DNA of 64,000 nucleotides from NCBI GenBank assembly GCA_016789455.1, contig JAEUQU010000002.1, forward strand, positions 372,001-436,000, read 5' to 3'. Positions 52,176 to 61,783 of the stretch are shown here, piece after piece. How positions within the stretch are numbered: the stretch's first letter is position 1; every line of letters starts with the position of its first letter. The stretch is from Candidatus Saccharibacteria bacterium (lineage in GTDB: Bacteria > Patescibacteriota > Saccharimonadia > Saccharimonadales > Saccharimonadaceae). The position numbers and the translations under genes are program-made. The notes under the pieces were generated by a model. The model ran no database searches. It was not told the DNA's origin and saw nothing but the letters and a program-made list of their open reading frames with translations.

Positions 52176-52634
52176 GGCTCGGCTTTCTTCGCACCTGCGC
52201 AAGTGCCAGTCAGGACGGCTTCAGCCAGGATATGGCCCTGCATAGCCGGCCTGACGGTTGTTTTATCAGCGGTGGCGGGCAGGTCTAACAGGCTGTCCAG
52301 GGCGAACAGCTGGAACCGGTAGTGGTGGAGGCCGCCAAAGTATATAGGTGCCGGACCCTCATAGCCCGGCGTGCCCCCCATTGGCATGACCCTCAGTGCC
52401 GCCGGCCGGTATCGTGCCCGCCGCCACTTCGCGTGTCTGGGGCGGAATATTGAACACCAGCCAGTGCACCCATGGATCCGGGGTGGCATCGGCATCTTCC
52501 ACCACGAGCACCAGGCTTTTGGCCTCTGCCGGAATGTCACTGAAGGCCAGTGGAGGGCTGATGTTGGCACCGGCGCCGGTGTATTGCTCCGGTATCGTTG
52601 AAAGTCCTGTAAAGGCAGGGCTGATGATATTCAT
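52172..52634 (-). pseudogene. Frameshifted YbhB/YbcL-type PEBP protein
   Basis: Two reading frames on the - strand together make a normal phosphatidylethanolamine-binding-like protein of about 150 residues. The N-terminal frame gives NISPPLAFSDIPAEAKS, VEDADATPDPWVHW and GHANGG, then stops; the other frame continues GGTPGYEGPAPIYFGG, HHYRFQLFALD and the family end. The junction is a run of six G (C at 52374-52379); five G would restore the frame. So this is a one-base insertion, a sequencing error, or slipped-strand switching. AAGGAG lies before the ATG. It is convergent with the GT9 gene, overlapping its stop, inside the heptose cluster. Confidence 0.8.
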
Positions 52635-52721
52635 GAAGGTCTCCTTAGTCTAAGGATAGTGAACAATAACGCGCCGCCAGCGACTGTATAAAATCTCATA
52701 GCCGTACCACGCCGCCAGTCA

Positions 52722-52727
52722 TATACT
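52722..52727 (+). promoter_or_regulatory. -10 box of the second heptose operon
   Basis: TATACT 15 bases before the ATG at 52743. Confidence 0.5.
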
Positions 52728-52742
52728 GCCGCCAGAACATCT

Positions 52743-53735
52743 ATGGCCGATATTACCCACGAACCCATCAACAAGATCGCCGTCTTCCGCGCCCTGCGCC
52801 TGGGAGATGTGTTGGTGGCCATACCAGCGTTGAGAGCGCTCCGTGCCGCCTTTCCGAGGGCGCACATCGACTACATCGGCTTGCCGATGACTCGTGAACT
52901 TGTGCAGCGCTACACCAGCTACATAGACGGCTACATAGACTTTCCAGGCTATCCGCCGTTGCCCCAGCAAGAGGCCGACCCGGCCAGGGTGGTGGAGTTT
53001 TTGCAGCGGATGCAGGCCGGTACATACGACCTGGCGATACAGATGCACGGCAACGGCTCCAGTACGAATGCCCTGGTGGCGCTGTTTGGTGCCCGACGCA
53101 CAGCCGGCTATGCCATACCGGAAGGCTACTGGCCCAACCGGCAGTGGTTCATGGCCCATCCCGAAGGCCAGCCCGAAATTCTACAGCATCTCGCGCTGAT
53201 GGAGTTCCTCGGTATCAAGAACCAAGGCGAGAAGCTGGAATTTCCCATGAGCGACGAGGATCAGCGGCGGCTCAAGGCCTTATTCAATCCGCAGTCCCAG
53301 CCATATGCCTGCATCCATCCAGGAGCGTTCAGCAACGCCCGCTGGCCGGCAGAGCAGTTCTCCGTGGTGGCCGACCGGCTGGCAGAGACGGGACTCACCA
53401 TCGTCCTGACCGGATCCGAACAAGAGCGCGGGCTGACGGGCCAGGTGGCCGCCGGCATGAAATCCGATGCCATAGACCTGGCCGGCAAGACAGACCTGGG
53501 TACGCTGGCGGCACTGCTGCGCCACAGCCGCCTGCTGGTCAGCAATGACACCGGCGTGGCACATATGGCCGTTGCCACCGATACGCCCAGTGTCACCATC
53601 TTCACGACGGCCGACCCGGCTGTCTGGGCCGCACTCGACCAGCAGCGCCATCCATATCTGACGCTCGATTGGGCCACGCCCACGACCGTATTGAACAAAG
53701 CGACCGAATTACTGAAAGGAGCCCATCATGAGTAA
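52743..53735 (+). CDS. GT9 heptosyltransferase family protein 3
   Basis: A 330-residue third GT9 member: KIAVFRALRLGDVLVAIPALRAL near 10, QMHGNGSSTNALVALFG near 102, CIHPGAFSNARWP near 184 and SNDTGVAHMAVATDTPSV near 262. Three such enzymes suggest a glycan with several heptose residues or distinct linkages. It overlaps the next gene by 8 bases. Confidence 0.87.
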   Translation: MADITHEPINKIAVFRALRLGDVLVAIPALRALRAAFPRAHIDYIGLPMTRELVQRYTSYIDGYIDFPGYPPLPQQEADPARVVEFLQRMQAGTYDLAIQMHGNGSSTNALVALFGARRTAGYAIPEGYWPNRQWFMAHPEGQPEILQHLALMEFLGIKNQGEKLEFPMSDEDQRRLKALFNPQSQPYACIHPGAFSNARWPAEQFSVVADRLAETGLTIVLTGSEQERGLTGQVAAGMKSDAIDLAGKTDLGTLAALLRHSRLLVSNDTGVAHMAVATDTPSVTIFTTADPAVWAALDQQRHPYLTLDWATPTTVLNKATELLKGAHHE

Positions 53736-54669
53736 TAAGTTACGAGTCTTTACCTGGCATATCCACGGCAGTTACCTGTATTACCTGACACAGGCCGATG
53801 TTGAGTTCTACCTGCCGAAAGGTGAGGGCGAAGGATATGGCGGCCGGGCCGGCACCTTCCCGTGGGGCGAGAATGTCCATGAGATTCCAATTGACGAGGT
53901 CAAGAACCACACGTTCGACATCATCCTGTTTCAGCACCGAAAGAACTACCTAAACGATCAGTACGAAATACTCAGCGAAGCACAGCGCAACCTGCCAAAA
54001 ATCTATCTGGAGCATGACCCGCCGCAGGAGCACCCCACTGATACGAAACATTTCGTGGACGACCCGCAGGTGCAGCTGGTCCATGTCACCCATTTCAACC
54101 AGCTGATGTGGGACAATAACCGCACGCCCAGCACCGTCATCGAACACGGCGTCATGGTGCCGGAAGACGTGACGTATACGGGCGAAGTCGCCAAAGGCCT
54201 GGTCGTCGTCAATAACCTTGGGAAGCGCGGCCGTCGTCTTGGGCTGGACGTTTTTGAGACGGTGCGCGGGCAAGTACCGCTCGAGCTAGTAGGCATGGGT
54301 GCTACCGACATCGGCGGCAGCGGGGAGGTGCAGCCGCACAAGATTGCCCGCTACGCGAGCCACTATCGCTTTTTCTTCAATCCCATCCGCTATACCAGCC
54401 TGGGCCTGGCCGTCTGTGAAGCCATGATGGTCGGCCTGCCTATCGTCGGACTGGCGACCACTGAGATGGCGACGGTCATCACGAATGGTAAGAACGGCTA
54501 TATCGCCACCGATCCGCAGGAACTGATTGAAAAAATGCAGCTGCTGCTTGATAATCCAGAGCATGCCAAACACCTAAGCAGGAGTGCCCGCCAGTATGCT
54601 CAGGAGCGCTTCGGTATCGAACGCTTCGCCCGCAACTGGGAAGCGCTGTTCGCCACGGTTGCTAAATAG
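53728..54669 (+). CDS. GT4-like glycosyltransferase
   Basis: A 313-residue GT-B type transferase. LRVFTWHIHGSYLYYL at the N-terminus, VIEHGVMVP near 137 and TSLGLAVCEAMMVGLPIVGLATTEM near 227 (the E-x7-E-like donor region), then NGKNGYIATDP. It lacks a membrane segment. The sugar donor is not deducible. It lies between a GT9 enzyme and a dehydrogenase in the same transcription unit. Confidence 0.82.
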   Translation: MSNKLRVFTWHIHGSYLYYLTQADVEFYLPKGEGEGYGGRAGTFPWGENVHEIPIDEVKNHTFDIILFQHRKNYLNDQYEILSEAQRNLPKIYLEHDPPQEHPTDTKHFVDDPQVQLVHVTHFNQLMWDNNRTPSTVIEHGVMVPEDVTYTGEVAKGLVVVNNLGKRGRRLGLDVFETVRGQVPLELVGMGATDIGGSGEVQPHKIARYASHYRFFFNPIRYTSLGLAVCEAMMVGLPIVGLATTEMATVITNGKNGYIATDPQELIEKMQLLLDNPEHAKHLSRSARQYAQERFGIERFARNWEALFATVAK

Positions 54670-54678
54670 GGGAGTATC

Positions 54679-55608
54679 ATGCAAGAAGTCTACGTTACCG
54701 AACCCGGTGCCATTAACCTTGATCAGCTGCGGCAGCTGCTGCCGGCAGACAGCTATGCCATCACCGCCGGACACCCCACCTTCGCCGGCGATTTCACCTC
54801 CCGGGCGCAGGTGCTCATCATCCGTACCGCCACGACCGTCACGCCGGAGGTGTGTCAGAAATTTCCGCAGCTAAAGGCGGTGATCCGTATGGGTACCGGT
54901 TTGGATAACGTCGACACTAAGTATTGCGAAACTGCCGGCATCAAGGTCTATAACGCGCCTGGAGCCAACGCTGATGCCGCCGCTGAGTATGTGACCGCCA
55001 TGATCCTGCATGTCCGCCGCCGGCTTTACCTGCTGGATGAGCAACGGGTCAGTAGCTGGCGGCGCTTTGACTTCAGTGGAACCAGCATCAGTGAGCAATC
55101 CGTCGGTATCGTCGGGTTCGGCAATATCGGCAAGCTGCTCAAGCAGAAACTGGCCGGACTGGGCGCGAGTGAATTTTATGTGTACGACCCGTTCCTGACC
55201 GCCGAAACCGTCACCCAGTACGGCGCGACCATGCTTGCACTGGATGAGCTGCTGGCTCAAGCCGACATTGTCTCGCTGCACCTGCCGCTGACCGACGAGA
55301 CCAGACACCTCATCAATGACGATAAGCTGGCCCTGATGAAAGAAGGCGCCCTGCTTATCAACGCAGCCCGCGGCGGCATCGTCGACGAGACGGCACTGTT
55401 GGCTGCCATTCAGTCGAAGAACCTGTACTACGTCGCCGATACCGTGGAAGGTGAGCCGCACGTCAATCCGGCGCTGCTGGCACACGAGCGGGTGGTGGTG
55501 ACGCCACATATCGCCAGTCTGACCGCTGCCTCCGAAACAGCGATGCTCTCTACTGCGGTCGGGAACTTCCTGAAAGCACAGGGTCCTGTGTCAGTGGACA
55601 AATATTGA
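54679..55608 (+). CDS. D-isomer-specific 2-hydroxyacid dehydrogenase
   Basis: A 309-residue NAD-dependent oxidoreductase of the SerA/LdhA superfamily. VGIVGFGNIGKLLKQKL near 137 is the NAD loop; the catalytic residues are the Arg of NAARGG near 232, Glu of VEGEP and His of TPHIAS near 274. There is no ACT domain, so it is shorter than typical SerA. Its role in a glycan cluster is unclear: it may supply D-3-phosphoglycerate-, glycerate- or lactate-type substituents. GGGGAG precedes the ATG. A promoter for the next RNA lies in its 3' end. Confidence 0.85.
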   Translation: MQEVYVTEPGAINLDQLRQLLPADSYAITAGHPTFAGDFTSRAQVLIIRTATTVTPEVCQKFPQLKAVIRMGTGLDNVDTKYCETAGIKVYNAPGANADAAAEYVTAMILHVRRRLYLLDEQRVSSWRRFDFSGTSISEQSVGIVGFGNIGKLLKQKLAGLGASEFYVYDPFLTAETVTQYGATMLALDELLAQADIVSLHLPLTDETRHLINDDKLALMKEGALLINAARGGIVDETALLAAIQSKNLYYVADTVEGEPHVNPALLAHERVVVTPHIASLTAASETAMLSTAVGNFLKAQGPVSVDKY

Positions 55609-55623
55609 AAAGTGTGATATAAT
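55595..55623 (+). promoter_or_regulatory. Promoter of a short transcript
   Basis: TGGACA (55595-55600), 17-base spacer, TATAAT (55618-55623); the -35 box lies inside the dehydrogenase gene. Confidence 0.7.
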
Positions 55624-55629
55624 AAAAGA

Positions 55630-55745
55630 GTAAGTACTCTGCAGTAGTACGCCCGCACCACCCGATGCCGGAGGTAGGCACATGAGCGCTGGTCGCAGAG
55701 AGCATGCCAGGCACGTTCCCGTCCGTGGGGCGTGCCTTTCTCTTT
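55630..55745 (+). ncRNA. Candidate small RNA or leader with short ORF
   Basis: About 115 bases from the predicted start (about 7 bases after TATAAT) to a hairpin with a T-rich tail (AGGCACG 55709-55715 / CGTGCCT 55731-55737, inner CCC/GGG, then TTTCTCTTT). GGAGG lies 9 bases before an ATG at 55682. No known RNA family recognised. Confidence 0.45.
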
Positions 55746-55765
55746 GTGGCGGTGCAGGCGATTGA
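55682..55765 (+). CDS. Short ORF of 27 codons in the small transcript
   Basis: ATG with GGAGG 9 bases upstream, encoding a 27-residue basic peptide beginning MSAGRREHARHV and holding two Cys. The frame runs through the terminator hairpin and beyond it, so ribosome movement could affect termination, as in leader-peptide attenuators; but no rightward gene follows, so the role is unclear. It may be fortuitous. Confidence 0.3.
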   Translation: MSAGRREHARHVPVRGACLSLCGGAGD

Positions 55766-55794
55766 AAAGGCGGCCGTCCGGGTGGACGACCGCC
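55765..55794 (-). terminator. Terminator of the lipoprotein gene
   Basis: 11-bp stem (55769-55779 / 55784-55794, one G-T pair) with TTTT on the - strand, after the stop of the leftward lipoprotein gene. Confidence 0.75.
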
Positions 55795-55823
55795 GGTGTC
55801 TCCGGCGCGGCCGGGGACGGGTA

Positions 55824-56339
55824 CTACACGGGCCTGCCGCCGCAGAGCACCACCTTGTCGTTGGCGCCGAAGTCGCGGCCGAGGAACTTGATGGTCCTGA
55901 TGTCGCTGCCCAGGCCTTCAGGCAGGTCGACGACGACGCTGTCGTTGACGATGGCCCCCGTGAAGGGTGCAGGCTGGCCGGTGAAGGTGACGTGCAGCCC
56001 GTCCGGCAGCTGCCGGCCGGCGATGATGACGCCGTCGGCATCGAGGTTGCCCATCAGGTTGATCTCGACGGGCTTGCCGTGCTTCTCGTCGCAGACGGGC
56101 TGGCCGCCGGGCTGCCAGACGACGCCGTCGACGAAGCCGGTCTTGGGGTAGACCTCGGTCTCGTCGGGCCGCGCGTCCGGGCTGGTGCTCTCGGGTGCGC
56201 CCGCGGGTGGCGGGGCGGCTTCGGCGCTGGCAGTCGCTTCGCCGCTGGGTGCGGGCGCACCGGGGGTGCTGCCGCCGCAGCCGGCCAGAACAAGCGCGCC
56301 TGCGCTCAACACCAAGGCCAGGCGTATCCAAAACCACAT
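55824..56339 (-). CDS. Unknown lipoprotein
   Basis: A 171-residue exported lipoprotein: MWFWIRLALVLSAGALVLAGC has a clean lipobox (LAGC). A Pro/Ala/Ser/Glu-rich linker follows (25-70), then a small domain of about 100 residues with GFVDGVVWQPGGQPVCDEKHG, VIIAGRQLPDGLHVTF and a final VVLCGGRPV; its two Cys could pair. GGAG lies 5 bases before the ATG at 56339; a longer open frame upstream is unlikely. Monocistronic and GC-rich, of actinobacterial appearance. No family recognised. Confidence 0.72.
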   Translation of the reverse strand: MWFWIRLALVLSAGALVLAGCGGSTPGAPAPSGEATASAEAAPPPAGAPESTSPDARPDETEVYPKTGFVDGVVWQPGGQPVCDEKHGKPVEINLMGNLDADGVIIAGRQLPDGLHVTFTGQPAPFTGAIVNDSVVVDLPEGLGSDIRTIKFLGRDFGANDKVVLCGGRPV

Positions 56340-56441
56340 AGGAGCTCCCATGTCGGGCCAGTGCCGAGTGCGCTGGCTGTGTGCATATATCATCATTAGA
56401 CGTGCAAGAAGTCAATAGTTACTGGTACGGACGTGCGCCTC

Positions 56442-56470
56442 TAGACGCTTTCCACTTTTATTGCTATAAT
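56442..56470 (+). promoter_or_regulatory. rpsL operon promoter
   Basis: TAGACG (56442-56447), 17-base spacer, TATAAT (56465-56470). Confidence 0.7.
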
Positions 56471-56551
56471 ATCTCTAGAGTTTCTGCCTACGGCTATCTG
56501 GAACGGAGTGCTGACCCGACCGGATACGCGCATAGGCGTCCAATCATAAGC

Positions 56552-56593
56552 GTGCCACCCGTCTGATTAGTGTGTAATCAGGCTGTCTGGCAC
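56552..56593 (+). promoter_or_regulatory. Structured leader upstream of rpsL
   Basis: Nested inverted repeats: outer GTGCCA (56552-56557) / TGGCAC (56588-56593), inner CTGATTA (56563-56569) / TAATCAG (56575-56581). It ends 23 bases before the rpsL ATG and could be a ribosomal-protein autoregulation site. Confidence 0.5.
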
Positions 56594-56616
56594 TAACCAA
56601 TGGAGTCATTTTAGGA

Positions 56617-57033
56617 ATGCCTACTATCAACCAGTTAGTGCGCAAGCCCCGCAAGACTGCCGGCAAGAAGAGCAAGTCTCCGGCACTGGGCCGCATCTAC
56701 AACGCCCTTAAGGTCAAATACTACGACCGCAACGCCCCGCTGAAGCGTGGTGTCTGTGTCCGCGTGACCACCAAGACCCCAAAGAAGCCGAACTCGGCTC
56801 TGCGTAAGGTCGCCCGCGTCCGCCTGATGAACGGCCACGAAGTCTGGGCCTACATCGGGGGCGAAGGCCACAACCTACAGGAGCACGCCGTCGTCATCAT
56901 CCGTGGCGGCCGTGTACCAGACCTTCCTGGTGTCCGTTACCACGTCGTCCGCGGCGCACTGGACCTCCAGGGTGTCAAAGACCGCAAGAACGCCCGCAGC
57001 AAGTACGGCGCTAAGAAGGAGGGCAAGAAGTAA
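56617..57033 (+). CDS. rpsL: Ribosomal protein S12
   Basis: A 138-residue small-subunit protein at the decoding centre. [12 protein letters not shown] start, [15 protein letters not shown] near 56 (the streptomycin-region Lys is present) and [16 protein letters not shown] near 99. The Lys-rich tail is slightly longer than in E. coli. First gene of the str operon; the rpsG ATG overlaps its stop by one base. Confidence 0.97.
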   Translation: MPTINQLVRKPRKTAGKKSKSPALGRIYNALKVKYYDRNAPLKRGVCVRVTTKTPKKPNSALRKVARVRLMNGHEVWAYIGGEGHNLQEHAVVIIRGGRVPDLPGVRYHVVRGALDLQGVKDRKNARSKYGAKKEGKK

Positions 57034-57512
57034 TGCCTCGCAAGAAAACCAAGTCATTGCAGCGCAAGCTGAACGGCGACCGTATCTACAACTCGGCCCA
57101 GGTTCAGCGCCTCATTAACAAGAGCATGCTCGACGGCAAGAAGCAGCTGGCCGAGCGCCAGGTCTACGAAGCCCTGGAAATCGCTGCCAAGAAGCTGAAG
57201 CTGGAGAACCCGCTTGAGCTGTTTGAGGCCGCCATGAAGAACATCACCCCCAACGTCGAGGTCAAGAGCCGCCGCGTCGGTGGCGCCAACTACCAGATCC
57301 CCTTCCCAATCAGCGGCCACCGCGCCCAGCACTACGCCTTCATGTGGCTGGTGCAGGCCGCCCGTGCCAAGAAGGGCATGCCGTACAACCAGCGCCTGGC
57401 TGCCGAGCTGGCAGACGCCTACAACCAGGCCGGTGCCGCCTTCAAGAAGAAGGAAGACACCCACAAGATGGCCGAGGCCAACCGCGCCTTTGCCCACTTT
57501 GCCCGCGGGTAA
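57033..57512 (+). CDS. rpsG: Ribosomal protein S7
   Basis: A 159-residue small-subunit assembly protein with the conserved basic start and a central RRVGGANYQIPFPISGHR near 79. The normal S12-S7-EF-G order is kept. The start overlaps the rpsL stop (TAATG), consistent with coupling. It normally represses the str operon by binding mRNA; no site is recognisable in the one-base junction here. Confidence 0.97.
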   Translation: MPRKKTKSLQRKLNGDRIYNSAQVQRLINKSMLDGKKQLAERQVYEALEIAAKKLKLENPLELFEAAMKNITPNVEVKSRRVGGANYQIPFPISGHRAQHYAFMWLVQAARAKKGMPYNQRLAAELADAYNQAGAAFKKKEDTHKMAEANRAFAHFARG

Positions 57513-57551
57513 TACTTTTAGCACTGTAATCAAAAGGAAAGCTACTACTGA

Positions 57552-59633
<2,082 letters not shown>

Positions 59634-59649
59634 TCCGCCACTTAGCTCC

Positions 59650-59680
59650 AAAAAGACCACTCAGTACGGGTGGTCTTTTT
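59650..59680 (+). terminator. Terminator of the str operon
   Basis: 11-bp stem (59650-59660 / 59670-59680) with five A and five T, 16 bases after fusA. Confidence 0.92.
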
Positions 59681-59737
59681 GATGCACTTATTGTTATACA
59701 ATCTCAAATCGCAACCGGTCAGACCTCAAGGAGTATC

Positions 59738-60091
59738 ATGATCATTTCACCCGAGCTGGCGCGGCTCGTCTTCGGCGATCAGGACAAGACCCGCCTGGGC
59801 ATCGAGGCCGCAGCTGACTGCGCCGTGATCCTGGGAGAACGCATGGAGGACCTGGAGCTCATCAGGAAGCAGATTGTCGTCGCCCTGATGGACTCGGGCA
59901 CGGTGAACATCGCTCATCTGGCGCGCCTCCTGGGCGTCCGGCGGGCCAAGCTGTACGCCTGGAAGGAGGAGGTGCAGCAAGCCCGCGCCGCCAGTGAACA
60001 AGCTGAAGGCGAAACCGCCGAACTGACCCCTCGGGAGGCGTGGAGAAGGGTGTTCTTCATGGAGCCGCATGACGAAGGGCTGGGTGCCTAG
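59738..60091 (+). CDS. Unknown protein with helix-turn-helix-like segment
   Basis: A 117-residue soluble protein. HLARLLGVRRAKLYAWKEEV near 61 has the shape of a helix-turn-helix (V/L-A-x-x-x-G-x-x-x-x-x-x-Y-x-W-x), so DNA binding is plausible. The tail is acidic then basic. AAGGAG 5 bases before the ATG. Monocistronic with its own terminator between fusA and tuf. No family named. Confidence 0.62.
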   Translation: MIISPELARLVFGDQDKTRLGIEAAADCAVILGERMEDLELIRKQIVVALMDSGTVNIAHLARLLGVRRAKLYAWKEEVQQARAASEQAEGETAELTPREAWRRVFFMEPHDEGLGA

Positions 60092-60106
60092 CCGCAGCCA
60101 TCGTCA

Positions 60107-60141
60107 CCGGGAGCCGTGCCATCTGTGCGCGGCTCCCGTTT
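60107..60141 (+). terminator. Intrinsic terminator
   Basis: 9-bp GC-rich stem CGGGAGCCG (60108-60116) / CGGCTCCCG (60130-60138), followed by TTT. Confidence 0.75.
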
Positions 60142-60147
60142 CAATTC

Positions 60148-60178
60148 TTGACAAGCCTGCCAATGATGTTACTTTAAA
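60148..60178 (+). promoter_or_regulatory. Promoter-like sequence
   Basis: TTGACA (60148-60153) with a poor -10 region (ACTTTAAA around 60171-60178), 36 bases before the ATG at 60214. Confidence 0.45.
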
Positions 60179-60213
60179 TATGTCCGACTACAATCAACAG
60201 AGGGGAGCGACCC

Positions 60214-61122
60214 ATGGCATCACCTGCTGTGCGTCCATGGCTCGACCTGCAGTTGTACGGCAAGACCAAGCTGCGATCTGCCGGCCTGTGGCGGCTGGTG
60301 CGCGAGGACAAGACCTGGGAACAGTTCGACCGCGGCGAGGCTGAGGCATACCGTGCCATCCGCATCGGCGGCCAGACCTTCTGGGTGATGGCCAAGAGCT
60401 GGCCGCACGACAACCCGCTGGCGGCGTTGCCGTTCCGGAACAGGCTGTTCACTCGGCTGCTCGAAACGCTGCCGGGCGTGCCGCGCGTCGCTGAATGGTC
60501 ACGCGCGGAATTCTGGGTGTGGCGCATCAGCCCGGCCGTGCAGCGGATGCAGTTCAAGTACGCCATCACCATCTCGGTCGAACCGGGCGTGGTCACCAAT
60601 CTGCTGCAGGAGGTGCAGGCGCGGGGCTGGCTGGGGACCGAAGACGGTCAGCCTCAAGAGGCTGCCAGCGCTTCGCTCGGCCCGCTGGCCCGGCTGCGCA
60701 AGACGGCCGTGTACAAGCGGGTGACTATGCCGATCGCCCTGGCGGTCGACCTGTCGCTGCTGGCCATGCGGCCAACCTGGGCCCGCTGGCGGGTCCTGAA
60801 CGCGGGGCACAGCTGGAGCGACTTTGAGGCCGGGCTGGCCCGGGCGACCGCCACCATCACCATCGGCGGGCGTCGGTTCTGGCTGACTGCCAAGATCATC
60901 CCGGTGGATGCGGAGCTGGACCGGCGTACGCGTGAGCTGAGCAGCGGCCTGCCGTTCTTCCTCGGCATGCTGAGGGAGGCCGGCCTGCGCTACCGCCTGT
61001 GGATCTGCGATCCAGGCGACGTCACCTGCAACCCCGCCGAGCACAGCATCGAGCTGGGGCAAGGGGAGGGTGCCTTCGGTTCGCCGGAGGACGCAGCCCG
61101 CACCAAGGGGTGGATCGAGTAG
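60214..61122 (+). CDS. Unknown protein with two tandem copies of one domain
   Basis: A 302-residue soluble protein. Residues 25-110 and 190-275 are related: LWRLVREDKTWEQF...IRIGGQTFWVMAKSWP aligns with RWRVLNAGHSWSDF...ITIGGRRFWLTAKIIP, and both end in a Trp-Arg/Ile-x-x-P motif. So it arose by internal duplication of a domain of about 85 residues (IGG-x-x-FW core). GGGGAG precedes the ATG by 6 bases. Monocistronic between fusA and tuf. No family recognised. Confidence 0.65.
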   Translation: MASPAVRPWLDLQLYGKTKLRSAGLWRLVREDKTWEQFDRGEAEAYRAIRIGGQTFWVMAKSWPHDNPLAALPFRNRLFTRLLETLPGVPRVAEWSRAEFWVWRISPAVQRMQFKYAITISVEPGVVTNLLQEVQARGWLGTEDGQPQEAASASLGPLARLRKTAVYKRVTMPIALAVDLSLLAMRPTWARWRVLNAGHSWSDFEAGLARATATITIGGRRFWLTAKIIPVDAELDRRTRELSSGLPFFLGMLREAGLRYRLWICDPGDVTCNPAEHSIELGQGEGAFGSPEDAARTKGWIE

Positions 61123-61127
61123 GCGAC

Positions 61128-61154
61128 AAGGGGCCGCAGCCAGCGGTCCCTTTT
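61128..61154 (+). terminator. Intrinsic terminator
   Basis: 10-bp stem (61128-61137 / 61143-61152, one G-T pair) ending in four T. Confidence 0.8.
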
Positions 61155-61242
61155 CACTGCACCATGAGGTTTCTTCTTGCTTCTAGTATATATCTGTGAT
61201 GTAATGCTGGCCGTACGCAGTTCCCGTCACGAAGGAGTGATC

Positions 61243-61629
61243 ATGCGCGAACTTTGGCCGATCCGTCGGTTCGACCTTGGCAAGGAGGTCGAACTGGAAG
61301 CCTTCACCGACAAGCTTCGAGGCATCCTCGCCGGCAAGGGCCAGCACCTGACCGAGCCGATTCTGCTCGACAACACGAACGGCGAGCAGCTGCTGGCACT
61401 GGTGGTCTGCGCCCAGGACCCGGTCGCCATCGGTCACCGTCTGTTGCTACGCGCCGTCCTCGGCACAAAGGGACTCGTCAGCTCGCACCACCAGCTGGAG
61501 CTGAGCATCGAGTCGGCGCCAGGCGGTGCTGCCGTGTCGGCCACGTCTCTCTCGCCCGAACAGGCGGGTGAGCTGCTGAACGAGGTGTACGGCGCACTGC
61601 AGGCCGACCCCTCCGCCCAGGAGGAGTGA
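61243..61629 (+). CDS. Unknown 128-residue protein
   Basis: Soluble, with a mixed alpha/beta pattern (ELEAFTDKLRGILAG, EQLLALVVCAQD, HHQLELSIES) and an acidic tail. AAGGAG lies 6 bases before ATG 61243; an open extension upstream is unlikely. Monocistronic, directly upstream of the tuf promoter. No clear terminator; a CTCC/GGAG hairpin with TTTT near 61650-61672 is weak. No family recognised. Confidence 0.6.
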   Translation: MRELWPIRRFDLGKEVELEAFTDKLRGILAGKGQHLTEPILLDNTNGEQLLALVVCAQDPVAIGHRLLLRAVLGTKGLVSSHHQLELSIESAPGGAAVSATSLSPEQAGELLNEVYGALQADPSAQEE

Positions 61630-61675
61630 CTTCCCGTGGGATGGAAGCTTCGCTCCTCGGGGCGGAGTTTTCATC

Positions 61676-61704
61676 TTTACAGATACACAACAGATGTATA
61701 TAAT
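61676..61704 (+). promoter_or_regulatory. tuf promoter
   Basis: TTTACA (61676-61681), 17-base spacer, TATAAT (61699-61704), giving a leader of about 75 bases. Confidence 0.85.
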
Positions 61705-61783
61705 TGCCTCATACGTCTTGAGGTCGCAACACTTCAAACGATTTTTAATGTATATAACTTAATACAAGGGAGAGACACCTTAT

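Noticed and set aside
55704-56399. 231-codon + strand frame opposite the lipoprotein gene
   Set aside because: The - strand has a ribosome site, signal sequence and lipobox; the + frame lacks these and is an antisense artefact.
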